DNA of 64,000 bases from Anaerolineales bacterium (GTDB taxonomy: Bacteria > Chloroflexota > Anaerolineae > Anaerolineales > UBA4823), in contig JAGUYW010000027.1 in the NCBI GenBank assembly GCA_020061105.1, positions 32,194 to 96,193 on the forward strand, given 5' to 3'. The notes beneath the pieces were generated by a model. That model worked only from the letters and a program-made list of their open reading frames with translations. It was not told where the DNA came from and made no database searches. Below are positions 55,552 to 64,000 of this stretch, piece after piece (position 1 is the stretch's first letter; the number at the start of each line of letters is the position of its first letter). The translations under genes and the position numbers were made by a program.

Positions 55552-56538
55552 TCAGTCCAGGCTGGCTTCTGGCAGTCCTAATTCGGCGTCCGTTTTATCG
55601 CCATCTGCAAAGAAGATCGCTTCTCCAAAATCACTCATCAGGTAATTGGCAATAATTTGCTGGGCCTCGGGTGAAACCAGGTATTCAGCAAACTGGCGCG
55701 CCCCGGCTACGTTGCGGTTGGGGAATTTCTCGGGATTGATCACAATCACATGATAGTAGTTCATCAGAAACAGGTCGTTCTGATAAAGGATGGCCAGGTT
55801 CAGGTCATTTTTATTGCGTAAATAGGTCACCCGGTCTGCGATCGTATAAGCGCCGCGTTCCGAAGCGATGCCCAGGGTCTCTTTCATGATGCGGTAGGTT
55901 TCGAAATACCAATCACCGGCTGGTTTGAGCTTGGCCTTTTGCCACAAGAATTTCTCCAGGCGGTTGATCACAGAGTTGTCGGCGCGGGTGGCGAACAGGC
56001 TGCGGGCGTTGAAGATCTTTTGGAAAACCTCGTCAATTTTGGTCGAGCCTTGCAAACCGGCAGGATCGTTAGGAGGTCCGACGATGACAAAATCGTTGTG
56101 CATCACCAGGCGACGCTCGGAAGCAAAGCCTTTTTCTTCAAATGATGCTTCGGCTGGCGGCGCATGGGAGAGCAGCACATCGGCCAAGCCGGATGAACCC
56201 AGTTCGAGCACCTGGTTCGGGTTGACGCGGGTTTCGACTTTCACAGCGATGCCAGTTTTCCTCGTGAAGTCGCTGATCAAGGTGTTTACCAGGCCGGTTT
56301 CCATGGTAAAACCGGTGGTTGCCAGGATGATTTCGCCGCTGGACGGGGCGATCGCTGGACCTTCTTCTGTTGCTGGGACTTCAAAGCCAGCATCAGTTGG
56401 CTGTGTGTTGTCCACTGCCTGGGTGGCTGGCGGTTGGGTGAGCTCTACGGCTGGCGTGCTGGCAGGTCCAAACTGGCAGGCAGCCAGGCTGACCGCCAGC
56501 ATCAAAATCAAGAATATCGAGATGTGTTTACGAAGCAT
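55552..56538 (-). CDS. TupA-like tungstate/anion-binding lipoprotein
   Basis: Substrate-binding lipoprotein, 328 aa, lipobox 'SLAACQFG'. A Thr-rich linker precedes the binding fold, which begins 'EIILATTGFTMETGLVNTLI' and has 'ADVLLSHAPPAEASFEEKGF', 'RRLVMHNDFVIVGPPNDPAG' and 'ASERGAYTIADRVTYLRN', all matching the TupA/tungstate group. Ligand could be tungstate or another oxyanion. Its ABC permease and ATPase are absent from the window, so it is orphan here. It converges with recR and is divergent from metH. Confidence 0.85.
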   Translation of the reverse strand: MLRKHISIFLILMLAVSLAACQFGPASTPAVELTQPPATQAVDNTQPTDAGFEVPATEEGPAIAPSSGEIILATTGFTMETGLVNTLISDFTRKTGIAVKVETRVNPNQVLELGSSGLADVLLSHAPPAEASFEEKGFASERRLVMHNDFVIVGPPNDPAGLQGSTKIDEVFQKIFNARSLFATRADNSVINRLEKFLWQKAKLKPAGDWYFETYRIMKETLGIASERGAYTIADRVTYLRNKNDLNLAILYQNDLFLMNYYHVIVINPEKFPNRNVAGARQFAEYLVSPEAQQIIANYLMSDFGEAIFFADGDKTDAELGLPEASLD

Positions 56539-56753
56539 ACATGTCTCCTTCGGATATGTGCCATATTTGGCTGATGGTTGATTCTACCTCACTTAGATTA
56601 GGATTTCTTAATTTGCCTGGCAAGATGACCTGTCGAATCGGTTGTAGAATATAGCATGGTTGGCAGGCAGCCTAGCTTCAACCGGTTATTATCCTTGCCT
56701 GGTTCGAAGATTGCGGCTGAGTTCTTCCCTGCCTGCATTAATTGAGGAGAAAG

Positions 56754-59700
56754 ATGAGCCAAAGCAAGCGCCTGTACACAAACCGCACTTACCTGGATGC
56801 CTTAGAGGAAACTGTATTGATCTTCGATGGGGCAATGGGCACCAGCCTGCAAACGTTAAATCTGACCCCCCAACATTTTGGCGGGATGGAAACCAATGGC
56901 TGTAACGATTACCTGGTGATCAGCTACCCCGAGGTCGTCGAACAGGTGCACCGCTCTTTTCTGGAAGTGGGCGTTGATGTGCTGGAAACGGATACCTTCC
57001 GCTCGAACCGCATTACTCTGTCTGAATATGGCTTGCAAGATCGGGTTATTGAGATCAACCGCGCTGCCGCTGCCCTGGCTCGCCGCCTGGCTGACGAATA
57101 TGCCACGCCTGAGCAGCCGCGCTTTGTCGCCGGGTCGATTGGCCCTTCCGGAAAGCTGCCTTCGGCTGATGATCCTGAACTTTCGGATATTTCTTTCGAC
57201 GAACTGGTAGATGTCTTTAAGGAGCAAGCGCTTGGATTAATCCAGGGGGGAGTAGATTTGCTGTTGATCGAGACTTCGCAAGATATCCTGGAAGTGCGGG
57301 CTGCCATCCTGGGCATTCACCGGGCCTTTGAGCACAGCGGTGTCTACCTGCCCATCCAGGCGCAGGTTACCCTGGACACCACCGGGCGGATGCTGTTGGG
57401 CGCCGATATTGCTGCCGCGATGACGATCCTGGAAGGACTGGGGATCGATGTCATCGGTCTGAACTGTTCCACTGGCCCCGAGCACATGCGTGAGCCGATC
57501 CGCTTCCTAGGCGAGCAGGCTATCCTGCCGGTTTCCTGCATTCCCAACGCAGGCTTGCCGCTGAACGTCGACGGTGAGGCGGTTTACCCGCTGGAACCAC
57601 AGCCATTCGCCGAGGCCATGTTCGAGTTTGTCGATAAAATGAATATCAGCGTAGTCGGGGGATGTTGCGGCACCACGCCGGCCCATCTGAAAGCCCTGGT
57701 TGAGAAATTGGGCGGCGCGCCGGCCACTCGCCGCAAACGCCCGCCGCGCCCGCAGTACATCACACCGCGCCTGGCCTCCGCCATTCAGGCTACCTCCATG
57801 CAGCAAACCCCACCGCCTTTGCTGATTGGCGAGCGCTGCAACGCCCAGGGCAGCCGTAAATTCAAACGCTTGCTCCTGACTGGGGATTTCGATACGATTC
57901 TGGAACTGGCTCGCGAACAGGTACAGGGCGGCGCTCATGCGATCGATATTTCGGTAGCAGTCACCGAAAACCCGGACGAGAGCGACCTGATGGCCAAAGT
58001 GGTGAAAAAGCTTGCTTCGGGCGTAGAGGCCCCTTTGGTGATCGACACGACAGAGGCCGATGTCATGGAAGCCGCTTTGAAGATTGCTCCAGGGCGCTGC
58101 TTGTTAAACTCTACCCATTTGGAAAGCGGCCCCGAGAAGGCAGCCCGGGTATTTGCCCTGGCGAAAACCCACCATGCTGCTGTGCTGGTACTGACGATCG
58201 ATGAAAAAGGTATGGCCAAGACTGCACAGCACAAGCTGGAAGTTGCCCGGCGCATCCATGATATGGCGGTCGATCAGTTTGGCCTCGCTCCGCAAGCATT
58301 GGTGTTCGACACGCTAACTTTCACCCTGGCGACCGGCGATCCGGAATTTTCAGCTTCAGCCATCGAAACCATCGAGGGCATCCGCCTGGTCAAGCGAGAA
58401 TTGCCTGGTGTGCTGACCTCTCTGGGGGTGAGCAATGTTTCCTTTGGGCTAAGCCCGGCAGCCCGTCCGGTTCTGAACAGTGTCATGCTCTATCATGCTG
58501 TCCAGGCTGGCTTAGATATGGCGATTGTTAACCCGGCGCATATCACCCCCTATGCTGAAATTCCCGCCGATCAGCGCCAACTATCTGAAGAATTGATCTT
58601 CAATCGCCGCCCCGATGCTTTGCAGCGCTTTATCGAGTATTTCGAATCGGCTGACCTGAGCGCCGGACAAAGCGACACAACTGCCGATCCTACGGCGGAC
58701 ATGACGCCCGAACAGCGCCTGCATTGGCGCATCCTCCACCGCCACAAAGATGGCGTAGAAGCCGATATCGACGAGATACTCGCCCGCCCCAGGCAACACT
58801 CCCGCCACCAGGCGGCGGTCGAAGTCTTGAACACGGTTCTCTTGCCAGCCATGAAAGAAGTGGGCGATCGTTTCGGGGCTGGTGAATTAATTTTACCGTT
58901 TGTGTTGCAATCGGCTGAAGTCATGAAGAAGGCTGTGTCGCATGTCGAGCAGTTTCTGGAACGCAAAGAGGGCGCCAGCAAAGGCGTTGTGGTGCTGGCA
59001 ACGGTGTATGGCGATGTGCACGATATTGGTAAGAATCTGGTCAAGACGATCTTATCCAATAACGGTTATACGGTCTTTGATTTAGGGAAACAAGTTCCCG
59101 CCGAGACGATCATCGCCAAGGCCATCGAGGTCAATGCTGATGCGATCGGCCTGAGCGCGTTGCTGGTAAACACCAGCAAGCAGATGCCGTTGATAGTCAA
59201 TGAACTGCAGCGCCGTGGTTTGAAATATCCGGTTTTGGTGGGCGGGGCGGCGATTAACCGCCGCTTTGGCTGGCGGATTTTGTTCACCGAAAATGGCAGT
59301 TTGTATGAGCCGGGGGTATTCTACTGCAAAGACGCTTTTGAAGGCTTATCCACCATAGATGCCTTGACCCAGCCAGAGCAGCGCAAGCCCTTACTGGATC
59401 GCCTGCGTCAGGACGCACAGCGCGAGTTAGCGCGCTCTGCCAGTTCCAAGACACCCAGCGCCAGCCTGCAGCGCTCCAGCTTGCCACCCGCCGCAGCGAT
59501 TCCCGTTGCGCCGGGTTGGGGGGCTCGCACGGTGCGCCAGATGCCCCTGGAACTGGTTTTCCAGCACCTCTTCAAAAACGAATTGTTTCGCCTGTCGTGG
59601 GGCGCTAAGAACACCCATGGCGAAGAGTGGCAGCGCTTACAGGCCGATTTCGAAGAACGCTTACAGCGCATGCAGCGCCAGGCGCTGCGCGAGAACTGGC

Positions 59701-60293
59701 TCAAGCCGCAAGGAGTGTATGGTTACTGGCCGGCCCAGGCGGATGGCAACGATCTGGTGGTGTTCGATCCGGCCAGCCTGGGCAGCCGCCAGCCGCTCGA
59801 ACTGGCACGCTTTCGCTTCCCTCGCCAGCCCGGCGGCGAGAATCTATGCCTGGCCGATTACTTCGCGCCGCTCGCATCGCCCGGGATGGATGTGGTTGCT
59901 TTGCAGGTGGTCACGGTTGGACAGCAGGCGACAGAGCGCTTTGATCGCTTACAGGCCAGCGGCGATTATACCGAAGCGTATTTCTTGCATGGCCTTTCGG
60001 TGCAAACCGCCGAAGCGACTGCCGAATATCTGCACCGCCATATTCGCCGTGAACTCGGGCTGGCGGAAGGGCAGGGGAAACGCTATTCGTGGGGTTACCC
60101 GGCCGTTCCGGAATTGGCAGACCATGCGCTGGTATTCAATCTTTTGCCTGCGCAAAGTGAACTCGGTATGGGCTTGACCAGCGCCTACCAGTTGCTGCCT
60201 GAGCAGTCCACCGCGGCGATTGTGGTGCACCATCCGGCGGCTAAATACTTTAGCGTCGGCGAGAGCCGGGTCGATCAATTGTTGAAAGATTAA
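56754..60293 (+). CDS. metH: Cobalamin-dependent methionine synthase
   Basis: Transfers methyl from methyl-THF to homocysteine through cobalamin. 1179 aa, near the full MetH length. Homocysteine domain (about 10-330) with Zn Cys in 'GLNCSTGPEHMREP' and 'GGCCGTTPAHL'; pterin-binding domain (about 345-620, 'GERCNAQGSRKFKRLL'); B12 cap and Rossmann part with 'VYGDVHDIGKNLVKTIL' (DxHxxG); AdoMet reactivation domain (about 930-1179, 'RYSWGYPAVPELADH'). The ATG at 56754 follows GAGGAGA. I find no cobalamin or SAM riboswitch signature in the upstream 215 bp. Confidence 0.97.
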   Translation: MSQSKRLYTNRTYLDALEETVLIFDGAMGTSLQTLNLTPQHFGGMETNGCNDYLVISYPEVVEQVHRSFLEVGVDVLETDTFRSNRITLSEYGLQDRVIEINRAAAALARRLADEYATPEQPRFVAGSIGPSGKLPSADDPELSDISFDELVDVFKEQALGLIQGGVDLLLIETSQDILEVRAAILGIHRAFEHSGVYLPIQAQVTLDTTGRMLLGADIAAAMTILEGLGIDVIGLNCSTGPEHMREPIRFLGEQAILPVSCIPNAGLPLNVDGEAVYPLEPQPFAEAMFEFVDKMNISVVGGCCGTTPAHLKALVEKLGGAPATRRKRPPRPQYITPRLASAIQATSMQQTPPPLLIGERCNAQGSRKFKRLLLTGDFDTILELAREQVQGGAHAIDISVAVTENPDESDLMAKVVKKLASGVEAPLVIDTTEADVMEAALKIAPGRCLLNSTHLESGPEKAARVFALAKTHHAAVLVLTIDEKGMAKTAQHKLEVARRIHDMAVDQFGLAPQALVFDTLTFTLATGDPEFSASAIETIEGIRLVKRELPGVLTSLGVSNVSFGLSPAARPVLNSVMLYHAVQAGLDMAIVNPAHITPYAEIPADQRQLSEELIFNRRPDALQRFIEYFESADLSAGQSDTTADPTADMTPEQRLHWRILHRHKDGVEADIDEILARPRQHSRHQAAVEVLNTVLLPAMKEVGDRFGAGELILPFVLQSAEVMKKAVSHVEQFLERKEGASKGVVVLATVYGDVHDIGKNLVKTILSNNGYTVFDLGKQVPAETIIAKAIEVNADAIGLSALLVNTSKQMPLIVNELQRRGLKYPVLVGGAAINRRFGWRILFTENGSLYEPGVFYCKDAFEGLSTIDALTQPEQRKPLLDRLRQDAQRELARSASSKTPSASLQRSSLPPAAAIPVAPGWGARTVRQMPLELVFQHLFKNELFRLSWGAKNTHGEEWQRLQADFEERLQRMQRQALRENWLKPQGVYGYWPAQADGNDLVVFDPASLGSRQPLELARFRFPRQPGGENLCLADYFAPLASPGMDVVALQVVTVGQQATERFDRLQASGDYTEAYFLHGLSVQTAEATAEYLHRHIRRELGLAEGQGKRYSWGYPAVPELADHALVFNLLPAQSELGMGLTSAYQLLPEQSTAAIVVHHPAAKYFSVGESRVDQLLKD

Positions 60294-60303
60294 GGTGGGT
60301 TGT

Positions 60304-61287
60304 TTATTCAGGCGCCTGGATACCCTGTTCGATCAGTAAACTTCTGAACTTCTCAGCGCTGACCCCGGCCATATCGCAGGCTTTCTCGATGTTCAGCAAA
60401 TGGCGGCGGTACAGGTCAATCGCCATTTCACGCCGGATGTCCGCTGAGCTTGGGGCTGGCATGGTTGGCAGGGCGTCTTGTGAACCGAACTCGATCAACC
60501 CGCGCAGGCGGGGCAGCGCCTGGCGCGCGGCAAGCTGCACCATACCGGTGCGAATTTCGTGACCAAAAACGATCAACAGGAAAGTTTCTGGGTTAACCAG
60601 GGCGGAATACACGCTGTGGCGCTCGCCTTCGAAATAGTTCAACCGGAATGAGGCGGCTTCGCCGATGGCGGATGCCATGCCCGTTGAACTGACTATGTTA
60701 TTGGCAGCCGTTTTCGCCAGCGTCGGGATATCCAGTTCTTCAGTAAAACCTTTGATAGCCAGCAGCCTGCCTGCCAGATCGACCAACAGCACACAACTGG
60801 CGTTCGATTCGGCTCGCAATCCGGCCAACAGCAGGCCGATTTCGTCCATCTCGCTATCCGAATATGATTGAGTCGCAGTGTCCATTTCGACATTCGGAAG
60901 CGCGGTATTGTCAAGGTTTGTGCGGGTTGTTTCACGCCATACAATGGTCAACAATTCGCCCGGGTGATAGGGCTTGGTAATAAAATCACTCGCCCCACGC
61001 CGCAAGGCCTGGATGACGATCTCGGTTGCCGGATAGGCGGTGATGATCACCACTGGCGTGCCCAGGTATTGCTTTTGGATCTCATCCAGTAAATCAAGCC
61101 CATCCATGCCCGGCATTGCCAGGTCAGCCAGCACCAGGTCGAAATTTTCTTCGGCCATCTTGTCCAACGCTTGAAGGGCGCTGTTTACGGTTGTCACATG
61201 ATAGTTATGCAAGCCTAGCATCAGGCTTAGCGCATCGCAGGTGGTTTGGTCGTCATCGACAACCAATAAGCGCGCCTTTTCTGTCAT
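60304..61287 (-). CDS. Response regulator with Roadblock/LC7-like domain and C-terminal helix-turn-helix-like region
   Basis: A 327-aa protein. Receiver domain (1-120) with 'LLVVDDDQTTCDAL', phosphorylated Asp in 'DLVLADLAMPGMDGLDLLDE' and conserved Thr/Lys. Residues about 145-255 resemble a Roadblock/LC7-type domain ('CVLLVDLAGRLLAIKG', 'VFGHEIRTGMVQLAARQAL'), seen in bacterial small-GTPase partners such as MglB. The final 50 residues match a UPF0175-like segment ('IEKACDMAGVSAEKFRSLLI'). Output is unclear: no known DNA-binding domain stands out. No histidine kinase is adjacent. Converges with metH. Confidence 0.85.
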   Translation of the reverse strand: MTEKARLLVVDDDQTTCDALSLMLGLHNYHVTTVNSALQALDKMAEENFDLVLADLAMPGMDGLDLLDEIQKQYLGTPVVIITAYPATEIVIQALRRGASDFITKPYHPGELLTIVWRETTRTNLDNTALPNVEMDTATQSYSDSEMDEIGLLLAGLRAESNASCVLLVDLAGRLLAIKGFTEELDIPTLAKTAANNIVSSTGMASAIGEAASFRLNYFEGERHSVYSALVNPETFLLIVFGHEIRTGMVQLAARQALPRLRGLIEFGSQDALPTMPAPSSADIRREMAIDLYRRHLLNIEKACDMAGVSAEKFRSLLIEQGIQAPE

Positions 61288-61333
61288 TTATGACCCTCCG
61301 GCAACGAACAAATTTCATTTGATAATTTGTCTA

Positions 61334-61361
61334 ATTATACAGCCCAGTGAGGTATACTCAA
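61334..61361 (-). promoter_or_regulatory. Promoter of the response regulator gene
   Basis: Minus strand TTGAGT (61361-61356), 16-bp spacer and TATAAT (61339-61334), about 46 bases before the ATG. It overlaps the divergent -10 of the AspT-like transporter, so the two may compete for RNA polymerase. Confidence 0.6.
61353..61358 (+). promoter_or_regulatory. -10 candidate for the AspT-like transporter
   Basis: TATACT, 28 bases before the ATG at 61387, followed by GGAG. It shares bases with the -35 of the opposite-strand promoter. Confidence 0.4.
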
Positions 61362-61386
61362 GGGGAATTTTTGTACTGGAGCAGGC

Positions 61387-63012
61387 ATGTCGGTTATTTT
61401 TGCGCAAGAGATGCTGGTTTTGTTTGCTATCCTGGCGATTGGCTCCTGGTTGGGGCAGCGCTCGATCGCAGGCCTTTCTTTGGGCTCTGCCGGGGTGTTG
61501 TTTACAGCTTTGGTATTCGGGCATTTTGGCGTCACGGTGCCTAAAGCGGTGATGGAATTGGGGCTGCTGCTGTTTGTGTATGCCGTTGGTTTGCAGGCAG
61601 GGCCGCGTTTTTTCCGCACCTTTCGTCGCCATGCGATCCAGTTCGCGGTAATTGCCGGGGGTATGGCTGGGGTGGGGGCGCTTTCCGCCATTGCGGTCGG
61701 TTTATGGTTGAAGTTACCCTTTGAATTGACCGCCGGGCTCTATACCGGGGCGCTCACCTGCACACCGGCGCTGGCTGCAGCCATCGATGTCGTCGAGCGC
61801 CTGGCGCCGGGGGGGAGCGCTGCTGTTTCGGTAGGCTATGGGATTGCCTATCCGTTCAGCATGGTCGGCGTGGTGCTGCTAATCCAGACTTTGCCGCGTT
61901 TATTGCGCAAGGACTTGAAGGCGGAGGAACAGCGCTGGTTGCAGGAACGGCAGAGCGAAGCGCCCGACTTGCAGGCCCGCCAGTTTCTGATCAGCAATGC
62001 CAATTGCCATAATAAAACAGTTAGCGCTATCAACCCCCACCGCATGACCCTTGCGAATATCTCGCGCATCAAGCGCGGCGAGCAGGTATTTGCCGCCAAG
62101 CCGGATTTCATTCTGCAATTGGGCGATATTGTTATGGTGGTTGGCTCGCCGAATGAATTGGAAAAGCTGGCACTCATCCTGGGCAAAGAAACCCACGAAC
62201 GCATGGATGTCAACGCTGATGTGCTGAGCGTGGATGTCGAAGTGACCGAAGAGTCGCTGACCGGCAAAACCCTGGCTCAGATGCGCATGTGGGAGCGTTA
62301 CACGGTGGTGATTACTCGCATTCGTCGCCAGGGACTTGAAATTGTCCCAACCGGCAACGTCACGCTGGAGATGGGCGACTATATCCGCGTGGTCGGCGAT
62401 AAAACGGCTGTGCAGGCATTTGTGGAACTGGTGCACGGCCAGCCTCACAAGGCGGAAGAAACCCAGATGCTGCCTTTTTTGGTTGGTTTACTGCTTGGCA
62501 TTGCCTTGGGGGCGATTCCACTCAACTTGCCCAACGGCTTGCAGATTAAGCTGGGCAGCGCGGGAGGAGCCTTCCTGGTCAGCCTGTTGGTCGGCCACTT
62601 TGGACGCATCGGGCCGTTGCGCCTGTACGCTCCGGCGGCAGCCAAGAATCTCTCGCGTGAGTTGGGGCTGATGCTCTTCCTGGCAGGCGCCGGAGTCAAT
62701 GCTGGGGCGCACTTTGTCGCAGTGTTGCAGGAACAAGGTCCGCGCCTGCTTTTTGGAGGCGCAATTATCACAATTCTTTCGGCTGCAGCTGGATTGGTGA
62801 TCATGGTTTACTTCTACCGCATGAACTTGCTGGCTTGCATGGGGGCGTTATCTGCCGGAATGACCAACCCGCCTGGCCTGGGGGCTGCTAATGCTCAGAC
62901 CACAACCGACTTGCCCACACTTTCGTATGCCAGTGTTTATCCGGTGGCTTTGATCTTTAAGATCATTGTGGCGCAGTTTCTGGTGGAAATTTTGCGGCGT
63001 GTACTGATATAG
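61387..63012 (+). CDS. AspT/YidE-type aspartate:alanine exchanger family transporter with RCK_C domains
   Basis: Membrane transporter, 541 aa. N-terminal half has about five helices with 'LGLLLFVYAVGLQAGPRFFR', the central cytoplasmic part (about 185-350) has two TrkA-C/RCK_C domains ('GDIVMVVGSPNELEKLALIL'), and the C-terminal half has about five more helices ending in 'GMTNPPGLGAANAQT', a family motif. Length and order match the AspT/YidE/YbjL group. RCK_C domains suggest control by a small ligand. Substrate is unknown. Shine-Dalgarno GGAGC ten bases before the ATG. Confidence 0.9.
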   Translation: MSVIFAQEMLVLFAILAIGSWLGQRSIAGLSLGSAGVLFTALVFGHFGVTVPKAVMELGLLLFVYAVGLQAGPRFFRTFRRHAIQFAVIAGGMAGVGALSAIAVGLWLKLPFELTAGLYTGALTCTPALAAAIDVVERLAPGGSAAVSVGYGIAYPFSMVGVVLLIQTLPRLLRKDLKAEEQRWLQERQSEAPDLQARQFLISNANCHNKTVSAINPHRMTLANISRIKRGEQVFAAKPDFILQLGDIVMVVGSPNELEKLALILGKETHERMDVNADVLSVDVEVTEESLTGKTLAQMRMWERYTVVITRIRRQGLEIVPTGNVTLEMGDYIRVVGDKTAVQAFVELVHGQPHKAEETQMLPFLVGLLLGIALGAIPLNLPNGLQIKLGSAGGAFLVSLLVGHFGRIGPLRLYAPAAAKNLSRELGLMLFLAGAGVNAGAHFVAVLQEQGPRLLFGGAIITILSAAAGLVIMVYFYRMNLLACMGALSAGMTNPPGLGAANAQTTTDLPTLSYASVYPVALIFKIIVAQFLVEILRRVLI

Positions 63013-63037
63013 CGCGCCGCCCACTGGGAGGGTACCC

Positions 63038-63622
63038 TTGGATACCAAAGCAGATAACCCAATCCATTTATTGCCAGACCAGGTCTCTGAAGCGGTGGTG
63101 CGCGCCTATTTCGAGCTCTGCCATCTGAAACAGTTGTTCCGCCAGGGGTGGCTGCGCCGGGGCTTGCCGCGTGAGCGCTGCGAAAGCGTGGCCGAGCATA
63201 GTTTTGGAGTGGCGCTGCTGGCCTTGTGGCTCTCCAGCCATTTCCCCGAACTGGACCTCCTCAGGTTGGTCAGCATGGCCCTGGTGCACGATTTTGGCGA
63301 AGTTTACGCAGGCGATATCGTCCCGGGAGATGAAGTGACGGCGCAAGAGAAATACCGCCGCGAGTATGATTCGGTGCAACGTGTATTTGGCGCCCTGCCG
63401 GATGGGGAGCGTTACATTGACCTGTGGCTAGAGTTTGAAGAAGGTCTTTCGAAGGAGGCGCTTTTCTTGCGCCAGCTTGACCGCCTGGAAATGGGCCTGC
63501 AAGCCAGCGTCTACCAACGCCAGGGGTTTCCCGGAATGGGTGAATTTCAGGCTTCTGCTTTTCAGGCTTTGCAAGAGCCGAGGCTGGTGGAATTGTTGCA
63601 AGCTGCAACCGGAGATTCGTAA
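63038..63622 (+). CDS. HD-domain hydrolase (YfbR/HDDC2-like)
   Basis: Metal-dependent phosphohydrolase, 194 aa. Ligand residues: 'RCESVAEHSFGVALLALW' (first His), 'MALVHDFGEVYAGDI' (HD). The pattern H...HD...D resembles the 5'-deoxynucleotidase YfbR and HDDC2. TTG start at 63038, supported by GGGAGGG five bases upstream. It follows the transporter by 25 bp and is probably co-transcribed with it. Confidence 0.85.
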   Translation: MDTKADNPIHLLPDQVSEAVVRAYFELCHLKQLFRQGWLRRGLPRERCESVAEHSFGVALLALWLSSHFPELDLLRLVSMALVHDFGEVYAGDIVPGDEVTAQEKYRREYDSVQRVFGALPDGERYIDLWLEFEEGLSKEALFLRQLDRLEMGLQASVYQRQGFPGMGEFQASAFQALQEPRLVELLQAATGDS

Positions 63623-63714
63623 ATTCTCTAAGGACAAACCGCAAGCGAAGGATCTTCAGAGCGAACCACAACCCTCGCATGCCAGTTGATTGTATTAAAT
63701 TTAAAAAATCTGCT

Positions 63715-64000
63715 ATGAAAAATCGCTGGATCGGAATACTATTGGGAATCATTTTCTCGTTTGCGTGCGCCATGCTGCCGTTGCAGGCCATCGAAGTGCA
63801 GCCTGGAGAAACGTTGCCCTCCGAAAACGCCACCCTGCCAGCGATATTCACTGCCACATCCCCGGAGACGTCCTCCGCGCGACCTACGCAGGCGCTGCTC
63901 CCGCCAGCGCAGCCATCAGGCGCCTTGATCGATCCACAAGACCTGGAATACCTGGGCGCTTTTCGCCTGCCTGAAGGGCGTGAACGCCCTTATACTTTCG
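63715..64000 (+). CDS. Secreted protein, truncated by the window end
   Basis: The frame runs from ATG 63715 to the edge with no stop, so the ORF track omits it. 'RWIGILLGIIFSFACAMLPL' is a signal peptide. A Thr/Pro-rich low-complexity stretch follows, and the visible end 'IDPQDLEYLGAFRLPEGRER' starts a folded domain. I do not recognise the family. An in-frame ATG at 63679 is possible; neither start has a good Shine-Dalgarno. Confidence 0.75.
   Translation, partial: MKNRWIGILLGIIFSFACAMLPLQAIEVQPGETLPSENATLPAIFTATSPETSSARPTQALLPPAQPSGALIDPQDLEYLGAFRLPEGRERPYTF

Noticed and set aside
56539-56753. Cobalamin or SAM riboswitch before metH
   Set aside because: I searched for the B12 box and SAM-I conserved core and saw neither.

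Overview
The window looks like one contiguous stretch of a bacterial chromosome of moderate GC, most likely from the phylum Chloroflexota (Anaerolineae-like). This is inferred from gene content: secreted and lipoprotein peptidases, Hanks-type kinases beside a PP2C phosphatase, a giant GAF/PP2C phosphatase with its STAS and RsbW-like partners, fused formiminotransferase-cyclodeaminase, full-length MetH, and a secreted protein ending in a '(Y)FPLVGKP'-type tail. No 16S gene is present, so the assignment is provisional. I found no rRNA, tRNA, CRISPR array, intact insertion sequence or prophage. The window is almost entirely coding, with many 4-bp ATGA overlaps.

Layout. 0-4 kb: two small heat-shock proteins, a DnaJ/CbpA-type co-chaperone, and a PiT phosphate transporter operon with a DUF47 partner, preceded by a Pho-box-like repeat. 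4-9.4 kb: bifunctional FTCD, an M23 peptidase, a CapA-like lipoprotein and dCTP deaminase. 9.4-14.2 kb: membrane-anchored thioredoxin, then an operon of class III aminotransferase, membrane M28 peptidase, HpnA-like epimerase and a small membrane protein. The last of these runs into a decayed sulfatase remnant (14.2-14.5 kb), followed by an unusual kelch-like lipoprotein. 15.8-22.4 kb: ClpB, a PPOX-fold protein, LipB, a secreted M28-PKD peptidase and a tail-anchored FHA protein. 22.4-28 kb: gluzincin-like lipoprotein, class V aminotransferase, RlmD/TrmA-type methyltransferase and an EamA transporter.

28-34 kb is a signalling block: a P-loop/DUF697/zinc-ribbon membrane protein converges on PP2C - kinase-FGE fusion - zinc-ribbon kinase with Ig-like and membrane domains. 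34-40 kb: dnaN, a PEP/pyruvate-binding-domain protein, a deoxynucleoside kinase and a DUF5671 membrane protein. 40-46 kb: glutamate dehydrogenase behind a hairpin-containing leader, and a four-gene operon (sugar-nucleotidyltransferase, DUF6504, class I aminotransferase, gatB). 46-51 kb: a complete partner-switching module (STAS antagonist, RsbW-like kinase, six-GAF PP2C phosphatase).

51-56 kb: NYN nuclease-like protein, LysM-LTD protein, DUF1992 protein, and the dnaX-ybaB-recR repair/replication cluster. 55-64 kb: an orphan TupA-like binding protein, cobalamin-dependent MetH, a response regulator with a Roadblock/LC7-like middle domain, an AspT/YidE-type transporter, an HD hydrolase and a truncated secreted protein at the window edge.

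The most distinctive features are the kinase/FGE/PP2C block, the partner-switching operon, the REC-Roadblock regulator, the Pho-box-like element, and the sulfatase remnant fused in frame to a membrane protein. Several genes have extended -10 promoters (TGnTATnnT) with no recognisable -35 element, and at least two appear leaderless. I see strong candidates for unusual architectures, but no clearly new defence or mobile system.
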